Shown: positions 35,877-46,523 of the stretch, piece after piece
How the letters are laid out: the number at the start of each line of letters is the position of its first letter
Position numbering within the stretch: the stretch's first letter is position 1
DNA from: Cohnella rhizosphaerae
Lineage (GTDB): Bacteria; Bacillota; Bacilli; Paenibacillales; Paenibacillaceae
Length of the DNA: 64,000 bases
Assembly: GCF_029525575.1 (NCBI RefSeq)
Contig: NZ_JAPDIA010000008.1
Coordinates: 186,001 to 250,000, forward strand
Reading direction: 5' to 3'
Program-made: the position numbers and the translations under genes
Notes under the pieces: generated by a model
What the model saw: the letters and a program-made list of their open reading frames with translations, nothing else
The model's database searches: none
What the model was told of the DNA's origin: nothing

Positions 35877-38800
35877 ATGAAACTGAGATTGATCGCGGGA
35901 CGCTCGGGCAGCGGCAAGTCGCATCTGATCAAGACCGAGATCGCAGAGCGGATCGCCAGGGAGCCGGCGGGGCCGCCGCTTCTGCTGATCGTACCCGAGC
36001 AAGCGACGTTTCAGACCGAATACGCGTTTGCTTCGTCGCCAGGGGCGCGGGGATTCATGCGACTGCAGGTGTCGAGCTTCAGGCGGCTCGCGTTCCGCGT
36101 CATGCAGGAGTCGGGCGGCTCGGCCGTTGTACCGATCGGAGACAACGGCAAGTCGATGCTGGTCCACAAAGCGCTCGTGCGCAGGCAGGGCGAGCTGAAG
36201 CTGTACCGCAGCGGAACCGGCGGCGCCGGGCTGGCCGAGCGGATCGGCGAGCAGTTGACCGAGTGGAAGCGATACGGCACGAGCCCGGACGCGCTGCGAT
36301 CGGTCCCGCTAGCGGCCGGTGCGGCTTCGACCGGGGGGGGCGGAGCGGGACGGCAGGGCGCAGGCGGCTGCCGAGGGCCTGCTGTCGGACAAGCTGCACG
36401 ATCTCTCGCTGTTATACGAGGACGTCGAGCGCGAGCTGGACGGTCATTATCTGGACGGCGAGGATGCGCTCGGGTTCCTGATACGCGGGGCGCGTTCGTC
36501 CGCGCTGCTCGAAGGGGCGGAGATTTGGCTTGACGGCTTCCACGGGTTCACGCCGACGGAATACGCCGTCGTAGAAGAGCTGCTCCGCCGCTGCGTCCGC
36601 GTTTCCGCCTCGCTCTGCCTGGATCGCCCGTACGGCGCGGGGGGAAGCGCCGGACGAGCTCGACTTGTTCTATCAGACCGCGGATACGTCCGCGCGCTTG
36701 TGCAGAATCGCCGAAGCGGCCGGCGCCGAGCTGGAGCCGCCGGTCGTGCTGGCGCCCGAGGTGCTGCCGCGCTTTGCGGACTGCCCGATGCTGGGCCATC
36801 TTGAGCGGGCGATGGACGGCCGCGGGCGATGGTCCGGCGGCGAGGCGATGCTGCAGCCCGCGCACCCGAACTGCGGGCTGTCCGTCCACGAGTCCGCCAG
36901 CCGCAGGGCCGAAGCCGAAGCCGCGGCCAGGGACATGCTGCGACGCGTCCGCGAGGGCCGCGCGCGCTGGCGGGACATGACCGTGTTCGCCCGCAATCTC
37001 GCGGACTACGGCGACCTGCTGGCTTCCGTTTTGGACGACTACGGCATTCCTTATTTTATTGACGGCAAGGCTCAGGCTTCGCACCATCCGCTCGTCGAGT
37101 TCATCCGTTCGGCGCTGGAATGCGTGATCGGCGGATGGCGTTACGAGGCGTTTTTCCGCTGCGCGAAGACCGACCTGCTCCACCCGCCGAACGACAGCGT
37201 GCCGCGGGACGCGGTCGACGCGCTCGAGAACTACGTGCTCGCGGCGGGCATCGACGGCTGGCGCTGGCACGACGACCGCAGCTGGTACGCGCTGTCCGGA
37301 CGCGATCTGGACGCCGAGGAGGCGGACGAGGACGGATCGCGCGAAGGCAGTCCGTCCATGCTGGCGATCCGGTCGACGCGCGACGCTTTGCTGTCGCCGC
37401 TGCGAACGCTGGAGCGGCGCATCAAGCGCGCCAAGTCGCAGGCCGACCTGTGCCGGGCGTTGTTTATGCTGCTGGAGGAGACGGCAGCGCCGGACAGGCT
37501 GGAGCTGTGGAGCCGCAGCGACGAGCTGGCCGGCGAGCCGCTGCGCGCCCGCATGCACCGGCAGCTATGGGACGGCGCGATCGGGCTGCTCGACCAGCTC
37601 GTGGAGCTGATGGGCGACGAGCCCGCCGATACGGCGCTGTTCGCGGGTATGCTCGACGCGGGACTCGAGTCGATCCGGCTCGGCGTCGTGCCGCCCTCGC
37701 TCGACCGGGTCCTCATCGGAACGCCAGAGCGCACGCGTACGGACCGGATATCGGTGCTGTATTTGCTCGGTGTGAATGAGGGCGTACTGCCGATGGCGAT
37801 CAAGGACGACGGACTGCTTTCGGAGGAAGAGCGAACCAAGCTGGCCGAATCCGGCCTGCGCTTGGCGCCGAACGCCAGGCGTCGGCTGCTCGACGAGGAG
37901 TTTCTTGCATATTTGGCGTTGACGGCGCCCTCGCGGCATCTGTGGATCAGCTATGCGCTTGCGGACGAGGAGGGCTCCGGCTTGATCAAGTCGAGTCTCA
38001 TCGGCCGCATTCGCGCCTGGTTCCCCGGCATTCCGGTTCAGGGCGAATCGGCGGAGCCGCAGCCGGGCGCGCCGGACGAAGCGCAGCTGTCGTTCGCCGT
38101 TCGACCCGGGCGCGCGCTGACGCACACCGTGGCCATGCTTCGCAGGCACCGGCAGGGGGGACGCGCTGTCGCCGGGCTGGCGATCGGCCTACCGTTGGCT
38201 GACGGAGCATGAGCCTTGGCGTTCGCGCCTCTCTGTCCTGCTCTCCTCGCTGCGCTTCACCAACGAGGAGCGTCCGCTTCGCCCGCAGACGAGCCTGTTG
38301 CTGTACGGCGAGCGGCTGCTGGCCAGCGTGTCGCGGATGGAGCGCTTCGTCGCCTGTCCGTTCCGACATTACGCGGCGCACGGCCTGCGCTTGAAGGAGC
38401 GGCGCATGTTCAGGGTCGATGCGCCGGATATCGGGCAGCTGTTCCACGCGGCGCTGCGGCAGACGACGGAGAAGCTGCTCATGGGCGGTCCCGACGACGG
38501 GGGAGGCCGGGCTTTGGCACAGCGAAGCCGCCGCGGCCGTCGAACGGCTGCTGCCGCGCGTCCAGTCGCAGATTCTGCTCTCCTCGAACCGCCATCGCAC
38601 GATGGCGCGCAAGCTCAGCCGCATCGTCTCGCAGACGTCCGCGATGCTCGGGGGAGCACGCCGCGCTGTCCGCTTTTCGTCCGGTCGGCCTTGAAGTGGA
38701 CTTCGGGCCGCAGGGCATCATGCCGCCGCTCAGCCTGTATCTGGGGGACGGCAGATGGATGGACGTCGCGGGGCGGATCGACCGGGTCGACGCGGCGGAG

Positions 38801-39463
38801 TCGCAGGACGGCACGCTGCTGCGGATTCTCGACTACAAATCGAGCGCGGTCAAGCTGAGGCTCGACGAGGTGGCGCACGGCCTTTCGCTGCAAATGCTCA
38901 CTTATCTGGACGTCGTCGTCACGCACGCGCCGCATTGGCTCGGGCGTCCGGCGAAGCCGGCGGGCGTGCTTTATCTTCACGTGCACAATCCGCTGCTGCA
39001 TACGGCCAACGGTCTCGACGAGTCCGGAGCGGAGGAGGCGATCCGCAAGGAATACCGCATGGAAGGGCTCGTGCTGGCCGACGGAGAGGCGGTCCAGCTC
39101 ATGGACGAGTCGCTCGACAGCGGCGCCAAGTCGTCGGTCGTGCCCGTCGAGTACAAGAAGGACGGCAGCTTTTCCGCCCGCTCCCAGGTGGCCGACGGCG
39201 CCCAGTGGGAGACGCTGCGCAAGGCGGTGCGGCGCAACATATCCAAGATCGGCAAGCGCATCGTGGACGGCGACGTCGATATCGCGCCTTATCGGCTGGG
39301 CAAGCGGAGCCCCTGTACGGTGTGCGAGTTCAGGCCGGTATGCCAGTTCGACGGGCAACTCGAGGGCAACCGCCATCATGCGCTTCGCCGGCCGGCGAAC
39401 AAGGACGAGGTATGGCAGTGGCTTGGCGAGACCGATGAGGAAGAGGGAGCGGACGAGACATGA
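35877..39463 (+). CDS. addB: ATP-dependent helicase/deoxyribonuclease subunit B (five frameshifts)
   Basis: From ATG 35877 the product is about 1194 residues, close to other AddB proteins. The N-terminus has Walker A AGRSGSGKSHL and VPEQATFQTE. The C-terminal nuclease has VAGRIDRVDA and LDYKSSAV (DYK catalytic triad region). The iron-sulfur cluster cysteines are in RFVACPF and CTVCEFRPVC. Single-base excesses lie in G8 36333-36340, G6 36639-36644, G6 38155-38160, G5 38499-38503 and G5 38650-38654; removing one G from each restores a continuous protein. AddAB resects double-strand breaks. Its stop overlaps the addA start. Confidence 0.92.
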
Positions 39464-42400
39464 GCGCATCGCGAAACGACGGTGACGACGAACAGCTCGC
39501 CTTCGATTGGGAAGGCTTCTTCGAGCACGAGAGTTTGCGCGAGCGGCCTGCGACGCCCGGCGGCAAAGGCGAAGGCGAAGGCGGCCCGTCCGGAGAGGAC
39601 GACGCATCCTATGGCGCGGACGCGGCTGCCGGCCGGCGCAAGGGCGGAGGCTTCGCCCGGCCCGACGAGGGATTGGCGGCTACGTACGCAAGGCCGGAAG
39701 GCAGCCGCTGGACCGCGGAGCAGTGGGCGGCGATCGCGGCTGACGGCCGCCATCTGCTCGTCGCGGCGGCGGCGGGCTCCGGCAAGACGGCCGTGCTGGT
39801 CGAACGGATCATCTCCCGCATCGCGGACGAGGACAACCCGCTCGACGTCGACGCGCTGCTCGTGGCGACCTTCACCAAGGCCGCGGCGGCGGAGATGAAG
39901 GAGCGGATCCGGACGGCGCTCGAGCTGAAGCTCGAGCAGACGCCGGACGCCGCGCATTTGCGCAGACAGCTCGCGCTGCTGCCGCGGGCATCGATTACGA
40001 CGCTGCACTCGTTCTGCATGGAAGCGGTGCAGCGGTACGCGCCGCTCATCGGGCTCGATCCGGGCTTTAGAATCGCGAACGAGACCGAAGCCGAGCTGCT
40101 GCGCATGGATACGCTCGACGAGCTGTTCGAGGAGCGCTACGAGCGGGAGCTCGCGCTCGGCGACGAGGGCGCGCTGGCGGTTCTGGCGGACATGTACGGC
40201 GGCCAGCGGAGCGACGAACCGCTGCATCGACTCGTGCTGGAGCTGTACGATTTCTCGCGCAGCCATCCGTGGCCCGACGCGTGGCTGCGGGCCACGGCCG
40301 CGGCCTTCGACATCGACGGAGAGGCGGAGCTCGCTTCGTCTCCGTGGGTGAAAAGCATGCAGGCGGACGTCCTGCTGTCGTTGTCCGGCGCGGCGGGACT
40401 GCTGCGCGGCGCGCGGGAACTGGCCGAGGCGCCGGGAGGTCCCGAGCCGTATGCGTCCACGCTGGCCGAGGATGCGGCGCTCGTGGCGGCGCTGGCCGAT
40501 GCGGTGACCGGGCAGCCTTGGACGAAGTGGCGGGAGGCGTTCGCTTCGGCCGCCTTCGGCCGGCTCAAGGCTTGCCGCGGCGACGGGTACGATCCGGCAC
40601 TGCAGGAACGTGTCAAGGAGATGCGGGACGAGGCGAAAAAGACGGTCAACAGGCTGGCCGAAGAGTGGTTCGTGCGTTCTCCGGCGCAGTACGCGGAGGA
40701 GCTCGCCGCCCTCGCGCCGAAAATGGCCGAAATCGCGGAGCTCGTCATCGCGTTCGCAGGGCGCTACGAGGAAGCGAAGCGCGGCAAGGGACTGCTCGAT
40801 TTCGGCGACCTGGAGCATTATGCGCTTCGCATTCTGCGGGCGCCCGGCTCTTCGCCGGAAGCGGCCGCGCCGTCGGATGCCGCGCTGGCTTACCGGGAGC
40901 GCTTCAGGGAGATTCTGCTTGACGAGTATCAGGATACGAACGAGGTGCAGGAGGCGATCGTCTCGCTGATCGCGCGAAGCGATCCCGGCAACGTGTTCAT
41001 GGTCGGCGACGTCAAACAGAGCATATACGGCTTCCGCCTGGCCGAGCCGGGATTGTTCCTGGCGAAGTACAAGACCTACGATATTTGGACGCCGCGGGGA
41101 CCGGAGCCCGCCGGGCAAGACGAGCCCGACGGAGATCGGGCGCGCGGCGCGGCTGCCGCAGAGTCCGGGGGCGGCGCGGCGGGACTCCGAATCGACCTGG
41201 CGCGCAACTTCCGCAGCCGCAGCCGCGTGCTGGACGCGGTCAACCACGTATTCAGGCTGATCATGCGGGAACCGGTCGGCGAAATGGATTACGACCGCCG
41301 CGCGGAGCTGATCTACGGCGAAGGCTATCCGCCGGAGGCGTCGGCTGCCGGTTCGCCTGGGGCGGAAGCGCTGGCCTCCTATTCGGTGGACATGCTGCTC
41401 ATCGATACGGGCGCGGACGGCGCGAAGGCGAGCGTCTCCCCGACGTTCGCCGAGTCGGGCGCTGAATCCGCCGGCGGAAAAGCGGACGGCGGCGACGCGG
41501 ATGGAGGCGCCGCGGCGATTGAGGAGGAGGAGCTGGAAAGCGCTCAGTTGGAGGCGCGCTGCATCGCGGCCGAAATATCCAGGCTGACGGGCACGGACGG
41601 GACGGGACGGCCGCCGTTTGCCGTATACGACGGCCGAAGCGGCCTGCATCGGCCGCTCGCTTATCGCGACATCGTAATTTTGCTTCGCGCCGCGACCTCC
41701 CTGGCGCCCGTCGTGCTGGAAGAGCTGCGGGCGGCAGGCATACCGGCTTACGCAGATCTCGCGACCGGCTATTTTGCCGCCGTCGAGGTGGACGTCGTGC
41801 TGTCTTTGCTTCACATTATCGACAATCCGGATCAGGACATTCCGCTCGCGGGCGTGCTTCGCTCGCCAATCGTGGGACTCAGCGCGAACGAGCTGGCCGC
41901 CGTGCGGATCGCGGATCGCGCGGGCTCGTACTGGTCGGCCGTGCGGACCGCCGCCGCCGGCATCGAGGACGACGAACTGCGGGAACGTCTGGCCGGCTTC
42001 GTATCCCGGCTCGAGGGCTGGCGGAGCTTCGCCCGGCGGGAGCCGCTCGGCGAACTGCTCCGCGTCCTTTACCGGGATACCGGTTATTTCGACTTCGTCG
42101 GGGGGGCTGCCGGGAGGCGCGCAGCGACAGGCGAACCTGCGCGCGCTGATCGACCGCGCCAGACAGTACGAGCGCAATTCGAGCTATCGCGGCCTGTTTC
42201 GGTTTTTGCGGTTTATGGGCCGGATGCGAGATACGGGCGGCGATCTTGGCGCGGCGCGGGCGGTCGGCGAGCAGGAAGACGTCGTCCGCGTCGTCTCCAT
42301 CCACAAGAGCAAGGGACTCGAGTTCCCGGTTGTCTTCGCGGCGGGACTCGGGCGCAGATTCAACCGTCAGGACCTGACGGGCATGTTCCTGCGGCACAAG

Positions 42401-43828
42401 AAGCTCGGCTTCGGACCGCGAATGGTCGAGCGGGTGACGCGCGTCTCCTACCCGACGCTGCCGCAGCTGGCGATCCGCAGGCGCATGAAGGCCGAGCTGT
42501 TGGCCGAGGAGATGCGCGTGCTTTATGTCGCCTTGACACGGCCCAAGGAAAAGCTCATTCTCGTCGGCACGACCAAGAACGCGGCCGGCGATCTGGAGAA
42601 CTGGCGCCGTTCGGCCGAGGACGCGACGGACCGGCTTTCGGATTATACCGTCGCGGCCGCGGGCCGTTATTTGGATTGGCTGGGGCCGGCTTCGATCTTG
42701 TCGGGCGCGCAGTGGGATATCGGCGGCCTCACGTCGGCCGACGGCGCGCCGCCGGCCGCGGCGGCAGGCGATCCGGACGCGCAGCGGCGGCCGGCGCCGT
42801 GGTCGTGCCGCGTATTGCCCGCACGCGCGCTTACGGCGCCGAGGACGCCGGACAGAGAGGCAGAAGCTGGCGAGCCGCTCTGGAACCTGGCGGCGCGCCT
42901 GGAGCCGCTGCCGGGTCCCGCATCACCTGCCGGAGAGGCGGTTTACGCCGCGCTCTCATGGACCGACCCGCATGCAGCGGCCGCGCGCGCGGCGGCAAAG
43001 ACGTCGATTACGGCGATGAAGTCCGCGCGCGAATTCGACGGCCTTGCCGCCCGCTCGGCGATGTCTGCGGGCCGAGCCGGTCCCTTGCAGCTGTCAATGG
43101 AAAGGACCGCGGGCGGGGAAGCGGACGGCGTTGACGGATCTTCGGCGCTGGATGCGCCGCCTATGCGCGAGGAGACGCTTGACGCCTCCGATCTCGAGGA
43201 GATGCGCCATCCGGCTTTCAATCCGGAGGACGTGCCCGACTCCGACTATTGGACCTATCGCATGCGCAGGCCGAGGTTCATGTCCGCGAGGCAAATGACG
43301 GCGGCGGAGCGCGGGACAGCCGTGCACTTGGTCATGCAGCATCTTCCGCTCGGCATCGCGCCGGACAGCGCGGAAGCCGAGGTGGAAGCGCTGCTCGACC
43401 GGCTGATCCTGCAGCTGATCCTGACGCCTGAGCAGGCCGAAGCGGTGCGGAGCGTCAATATCGCCGGCTTTTGCCGGACGGCGTTGTACGCCCGAATGAG
43501 CGGAGCGCGCAGGCTGTGGAGAGAGTGGCCTTTCAGCGCGGGCATTCCCGCCGCCGAAGCGCATGCATCGGCGAATCCGGACGAGCTGGCCGGGGAGACG
43601 GCGCTCATCCAGGGCGTGCTCGATTGCTTGTTCGACGACGGCGACAGGCTGGTGCTGGTCGACTACAAGACGGACGCGGTGCCCGACGGGAATTGGAAAG
43701 AAGCGGCGGAGAAGCACAGGTTCCAGATGGAGATGTACGCGCGCGCGATCGAGGGCATCCTGGGGAGAAAAGTGGACGAGGGCCACATTTATTTTGTGGC
43801 GAGCGGGGATTGGGAGCGTCTCTACTAG
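39460..43828 (+). CDS. addA: ATP-dependent helicase/nuclease subunit A (one frameshift)
   Basis: ATG 39460 overlaps addB. Joined across the G7 run 42100-42106 (one G too many), the product is about 1456 residues, longer than the usual 1230-1250. UvrD-type helicase motifs are present: AAAGSGKTAVL (Ia), FTKAAAAEMK, LDEYQDTNEVQ, VGDVKQSIYGFR, VSIHKSKGLEFPVV and ALTRPKEKLIL. The C-terminal nuclease has LIQGVLDCLF and LVDYKTDA. Extra length comes from an approximately 75-residue N-terminal extension ahead of WTAEQWAAI and Gly/Ala/acidic low-complexity inserts near residues 546-570 and 650-690. It drives recombinational repair with AddB. Confidence 0.93.
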
Positions 43829-43900
43829 CATGAATTTTCCCGCAACCGTCCGGAAGCCGGACCGTATTACCTTCCGAATTCGTTGGAAAGGAATGGAGTC

Positions 43901-44498
43901 ATGTCGGTCAAAAGAAAATATACCGTACCTGTTTTGCTGGTTATCATTACGTTGTTGACGTTTTTGATCGTCGTGCTGTTCTCCAGGGTGCTGCTGGACG
44001 GACAAACGCTCAAAACCGAGCGCGGCATTCGCCTGGCGTCCAGCTACAATTACTGCTTGATCTATGCAGACAGCGTCAAGCGAGCGTCGACAGGGTTGCT
44101 TGAAGCGGGCGACGATACGTCGCGAATGGAGGCCGTCAGGGCCCAGGGCATGCTCAAGCTGGCCGGGGGGCGAGTGCGCGTCGGGCGTGCTCGTTCAAGC
44201 TGGCATTCGTACCGGACAGGGAGACGAATCGGCCGTCCCGGCCGTTTCCATGCCGCTGCAAAAAATCAACGAAGCTTTGGAGCCGATGGGCAACAGGGCT
44301 GGCGCGCTTACCGACGAAGATCGGATCAGGCTGACCTCGATCGCGACTTCGGCGGACAGGCTGGCCGCCATCCTTAAGGACTATACGCCGCCGACCGGCA
44401 ACGACCGGTTCAGACAGATGCAGGCCGGCGTCGATTGGGTGCCCGTCGTGCAGCGTTTCATCAACGAACTGAACGATTCCGCCGCCTCGATCCAATGA
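43901..44498 (+). CDS. Hypothetical single-pass membrane protein (frameshifted)
   Basis: ATG 43901 (MSVKRKYTVPVLL) with GGAAAGGA upstream. Residues 8-30 form one membrane helix after a positively charged start, so the protein should face outward. The external part is helical (YADSVKRASTGLLEAGDDTSRMEAVRA). The G6 run 44165-44170 has one G too many; with it removed the frame continues ECASGVLVQAGIRTGQ and ends at TGA 44496-44498, about 198 residues. The frame then includes VDWVPVVQRFINELNDSAA. No known domain is recognised. It follows addA by 72 bp. Confidence 0.6.
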
Positions 44499-44635
44499 CC
44501 CGGTTATAACGGCCTTGACCGATTGGCCGCTTCCGCGTTTAACGCGCTCGCTATAATTTGCATGCCGCCGGTAGCCGAACGCCCGCATGGGCATATGCTG
44601 ATAGCAAGCAGCGGCCATACGGGGAGGCATCGTTC

Positions 44636-44989
44636 ATGCTAAGAACGGATATGAAGGCGTTATGCGAGGCGCATATGCACCGGTACGTCGAAGTGCAGGA
44701 TCAGAACGGCGTTTGTTACGACGGCATCGTAGAATATATTGACGATCATACGTTGGGTTTGGCCGTGCCGGGCGCGATCGGAGAACAGAGGGCGTTCGGA
44801 CCTGGCTTCGGTCCGGGGTTCGGTCCCGGCTTCGGCCCGGGATTCGGACCTGGCTTCGGCCCCGGATTTGGTCCGGGATTCGGCCCAGGATTCGGTCCTG
44901 GCCCCTTTCCTTTCCGGCCAAGACGCTTTAGCAGACTTGTGTTGCCGTTATACACTTTGACCGCGCTGTCGTTGCTTCCTTATTATTGA
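44636..44989 (+). CDS. Small protein with nine FGPG tandem repeats
   Basis: ATG 44636 (MLRTDMKALCEAHMHRYV) has GGGGAGG 8 bases upstream; a longer in-frame TTG start is less likely. The 117-residue product has a compact N-terminal part (about 52 residues, VEVQDQNGVCYDGIVEYIDDHTLGLAVPG, Sm/Hfq-like beta pattern, suggested only). Nine FGPG repeats follow (about residues 54-89), then PFPFRPRR and a hydrophobic end SRLVLPLYTLTALSLLPYY. The repeat is reminiscent of spore-coat or surface proteins of Bacilli. Function unknown. Confidence 0.65.
   Translation: MLRTDMKALCEAHMHRYVEVQDQNGVCYDGIVEYIDDHTLGLAVPGAIGEQRAFGPGFGPGFGPGFGPGFGPGFGPGFGPGFGPGFGPGPFPFRPRRFSRLVLPLYTLTALSLLPYY
44795..44902 (+). repeat. 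Nine 12-bp tandem repeats encoding FGPG
   Basis: Nine in-frame 12-base units of the form TTCGGNCCNGGN. Third positions vary between units while the protein repeat is constant, which points to selection on the protein. Confidence 0.9.
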
Positions 44990-45021
44990 GGATCGACCCG
45001 ACCGCAATCTCGCGAGCAGGA

Positions 45022-45051
45022 GCCTGCCCATTACCGGGCGGGCTTTTTTTT
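45022..45051 (+). terminator. Terminator after the FGPG protein gene
   Basis: GCCTGCCC pairs with GGGCGGGC (one G-T pair) around ATTACC, followed by T8. Confidence 0.88.
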
Positions 45052-45156
45052 GGAACAACGGAACGTATGAAATCGGCAGGGGGGAGCGCACTTTTTTATG
45101 TTTTGGCCAAAGTCGGGTCAAACCGTTCGAACGCTGCGCGCAAGCGTCTATCGCGA

Positions 45157-45186
45157 TTGGACGAGCAGATTCGCGTAGCGTATGAT
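45157..45186 (+). promoter_or_regulatory. Sigma-A promoter of the HIT protein gene
   Basis: TTGGAC (45157-45162), an 18-bp spacer and TATGAT (45181-45186), 35 bp before the start codon. Confidence 0.7.
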
Positions 45187-45221
45187 AGGATTGAACGACT
45201 TTATTGCTGGAGGCTGAACCT

Positions 45222-45579
45222 ATGGATACGCTGTTTACCAAGATCATCAACCGCGAGATTCCGGCCGATATCGTGTATGAGGACGACGATGTATTGGCCT
45301 TTAAGGACATCCGTCCGCAGGCGCCCGTGCATGTGCTGGTCATTCCCAAAAAAGCCTATTCCGACGATGGACGCGGCCGAGCCGGAGGACGCGCTTCTGC
45401 TGGGCAAGCTCATGCTTGCCGCCCAGCGGGTCGCCAGGGAAGCGGGCATCGCCGAGAGCGGTTACCGGCTGATCAACAACTGCAATCCCGACAGCGGGCA
45501 AGAAGTATACCACGTGCATATTCACGTGATGGGCGGGGAAAAACTGGGGCCGCTCAACGCTCGTCCGGCGCAAGCATAA
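45222..45579 (+). CDS. HIT-family nucleotide-binding hydrolase (frameshifted)
   Basis: ATG 45222 (MDTLFTKIINREIPADIVYE) follows GGAGG. The HIT motif HVHIHVMGG stands near the C-terminus, with IINNCNPDSGQEVYH before it. The A6 run 45348-45353 has one A too many; removing it converts the early stop-prone frame into IPKKPIPTMDAAEPEDALLL and gives 118 residues, the family norm. Such HinT-like proteins hydrolyse adenosine phosphoramidates. The gene has its own promoter, and rpsU has another one immediately downstream. Confidence 0.9.
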
Positions 45580-45606
45580 TTCCTTTCAAAATTGCCTGCG
45601 GGAAAG

Positions 45607-45636
45607 TTGACACTGCCTTTCCTGTTCGCCTATAAT
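45607..45636 (+). promoter_or_regulatory. Consensus sigma-A promoter of rpsU-yqeY
   Basis: TTGACA (45607-45612) and TATAAT (45631-45636) are both perfect consensus hexamers with an 18-bp spacer, 50 bp before rpsU. Confidence 0.92.
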
Positions 45637-45686
45637 GAAGTTTGATAACCGTGTGTTGTGGTCTGTTCCGGAGGGAGGGAAAACAG

Positions 45687-45860
45687 GTGTCCGAAACGAA
45701 AGTTCGCAAAAATGAAACACTCGACGCTGCACTCCGCCGCTTCAAGCGTTCGATCGCTAAAGACGGCGTTCTCGCGGAACTGAAAAAACGCAAGCACTAC
45801 GAGAAACCGAGCGTTAAGCGGAAGAAGAAGTCCGAGGCTGCTCGTAAACGCAAGTTCTAG
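45687..45860 (+). CDS. rpsU: 30S ribosomal protein S21
   Basis: GTG 45687 (SETKVRKNETLDAALRRF) is chosen because GGAGGGA lies 10 bases before it and it gives the usual 57 residues. The very basic C-terminus (KPSVKRKKKSEAARKRKF) is typical of S21, which helps the 30S subunit recognise mRNA. The gene sits between a strong promoter and yqeY, the same order as in B. subtilis. Confidence 0.97.
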   Translation: MSETKVRKNETLDAALRRFKRSIAKDGVLAELKKRKHYEKPSVKRKKKSEAARKRKF

Positions 45861-45875
45861 GAGGAATTACGCATT

Positions 45876-46319
45876 ATGAACCTCGCGGACCGTTTGAACG
45901 AAGACATGAAGCAGGCGATGCGGGCGCAGGATAAGTTTCGCCTGACCACGATTCGCATGGTTCGTGCGGCGGTCAAGAATCAAGAGATTGAGCTGCGCCG
46001 CCCGCTCGAGGATAACGAAGTGATCGAGATCCTGAGCCGCGAAGTCAAACAACGCAAGGATTCCCTCCAGGAATTCGGCAAAGCGGGCCGCGACGATCTG
46101 GCCACGGCCGTAGCGTCGGAGATCGACATCATCAGCGCGTACCTGCCCACTCAGCTAGGCGAAGAAGAAATCAAGACTCTCGTTACACAGACCATTCAAG
46201 AGACCGGTGCTTCTTCCAAAGCCGATATGGGCAAGTTGATGGGCGCTTTGATGCCCAAGGTGAAGGGACGCGCGGACGGCAAGCTCGTCAACCAGATCGT
46301 CCAACAACTACTGCAATGA
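45876..46319 (+). CDS. yqeY: YqeY/GatB-tail-domain protein
   Basis: The 147-residue product starts at ATG 45876 with TAGGAGG 10 bases upstream. It is all helical (MNLADRLNEDMKQAMRAQDK, LSREVKQRKDSLQEFGKAGR) and ends with the GatB-like tail (KADMGKLMGALMPKVKGRADGKLVNQIVQ). The tail domain is related to tRNA-binding parts of amidotransferases; the cellular role of free-standing YqeY is unclear. It shares the rpsU transcript, which ends at the terminator just downstream. Confidence 0.95.
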   Translation: MNLADRLNEDMKQAMRAQDKFRLTTIRMVRAAVKNQEIELRRPLEDNEVIEILSREVKQRKDSLQEFGKAGRDDLATAVASEIDIISAYLPTQLGEEEIKTLVTQTIQETGASSKADMGKLMGALMPKVKGRADGKLVNQIVQQLLQ

Positions 46320-46337
46320 TTATCTCGAGAACGACAG

Positions 46338-46364
46338 GCACTCTCCTCGCGGAGAGTGCTTTTT
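46338..46364 (+). terminator. Terminator of rpsU-yqeY
   Basis: GCACTCTCC and GGAGAGTGC form a 9-bp stem with a TCGC loop and then T5, 19 bp after the yqeY stop. Confidence 0.92.
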
Positions 46365-46523
46365 GCGTCTTTGCGTCCGCTTTAGGGTATGATGAAAGGG
46401 ACGTCGCGCTTCGGATTCATGAAACGTAAAGCCCTTACATAACGTACTGAAAGTCATACGGGGCTGCATCATGCGGGCATGAAAACCGCAACCCGAGTTT
46501 CCCGAGGGAGGGGGAGAAGCTAT

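Noticed and set aside
39376..42177. 933-codon open frame on the - strand
   Set aside because: It is antisense to addA, Arg-rich, without recognisable motifs.
44552..44557. TATAAT as a promoter for the FGPG gene
   Set aside because: No -35 at a suitable distance and no extended -10; too weak to list as a feature.
44795..44902. Tandem repeats as a possible CRISPR array
   Set aside because: Units are 12 bp and contiguous with no spacers, and encode FGPG in frame.
44746..44955. Antisense frame with Pro-Gly-Pro-Asn/Lys repeats
   Set aside because: It is the mirror of the FGPG repeat and lacks a good ribosome site; the sense gene explains the repeat.
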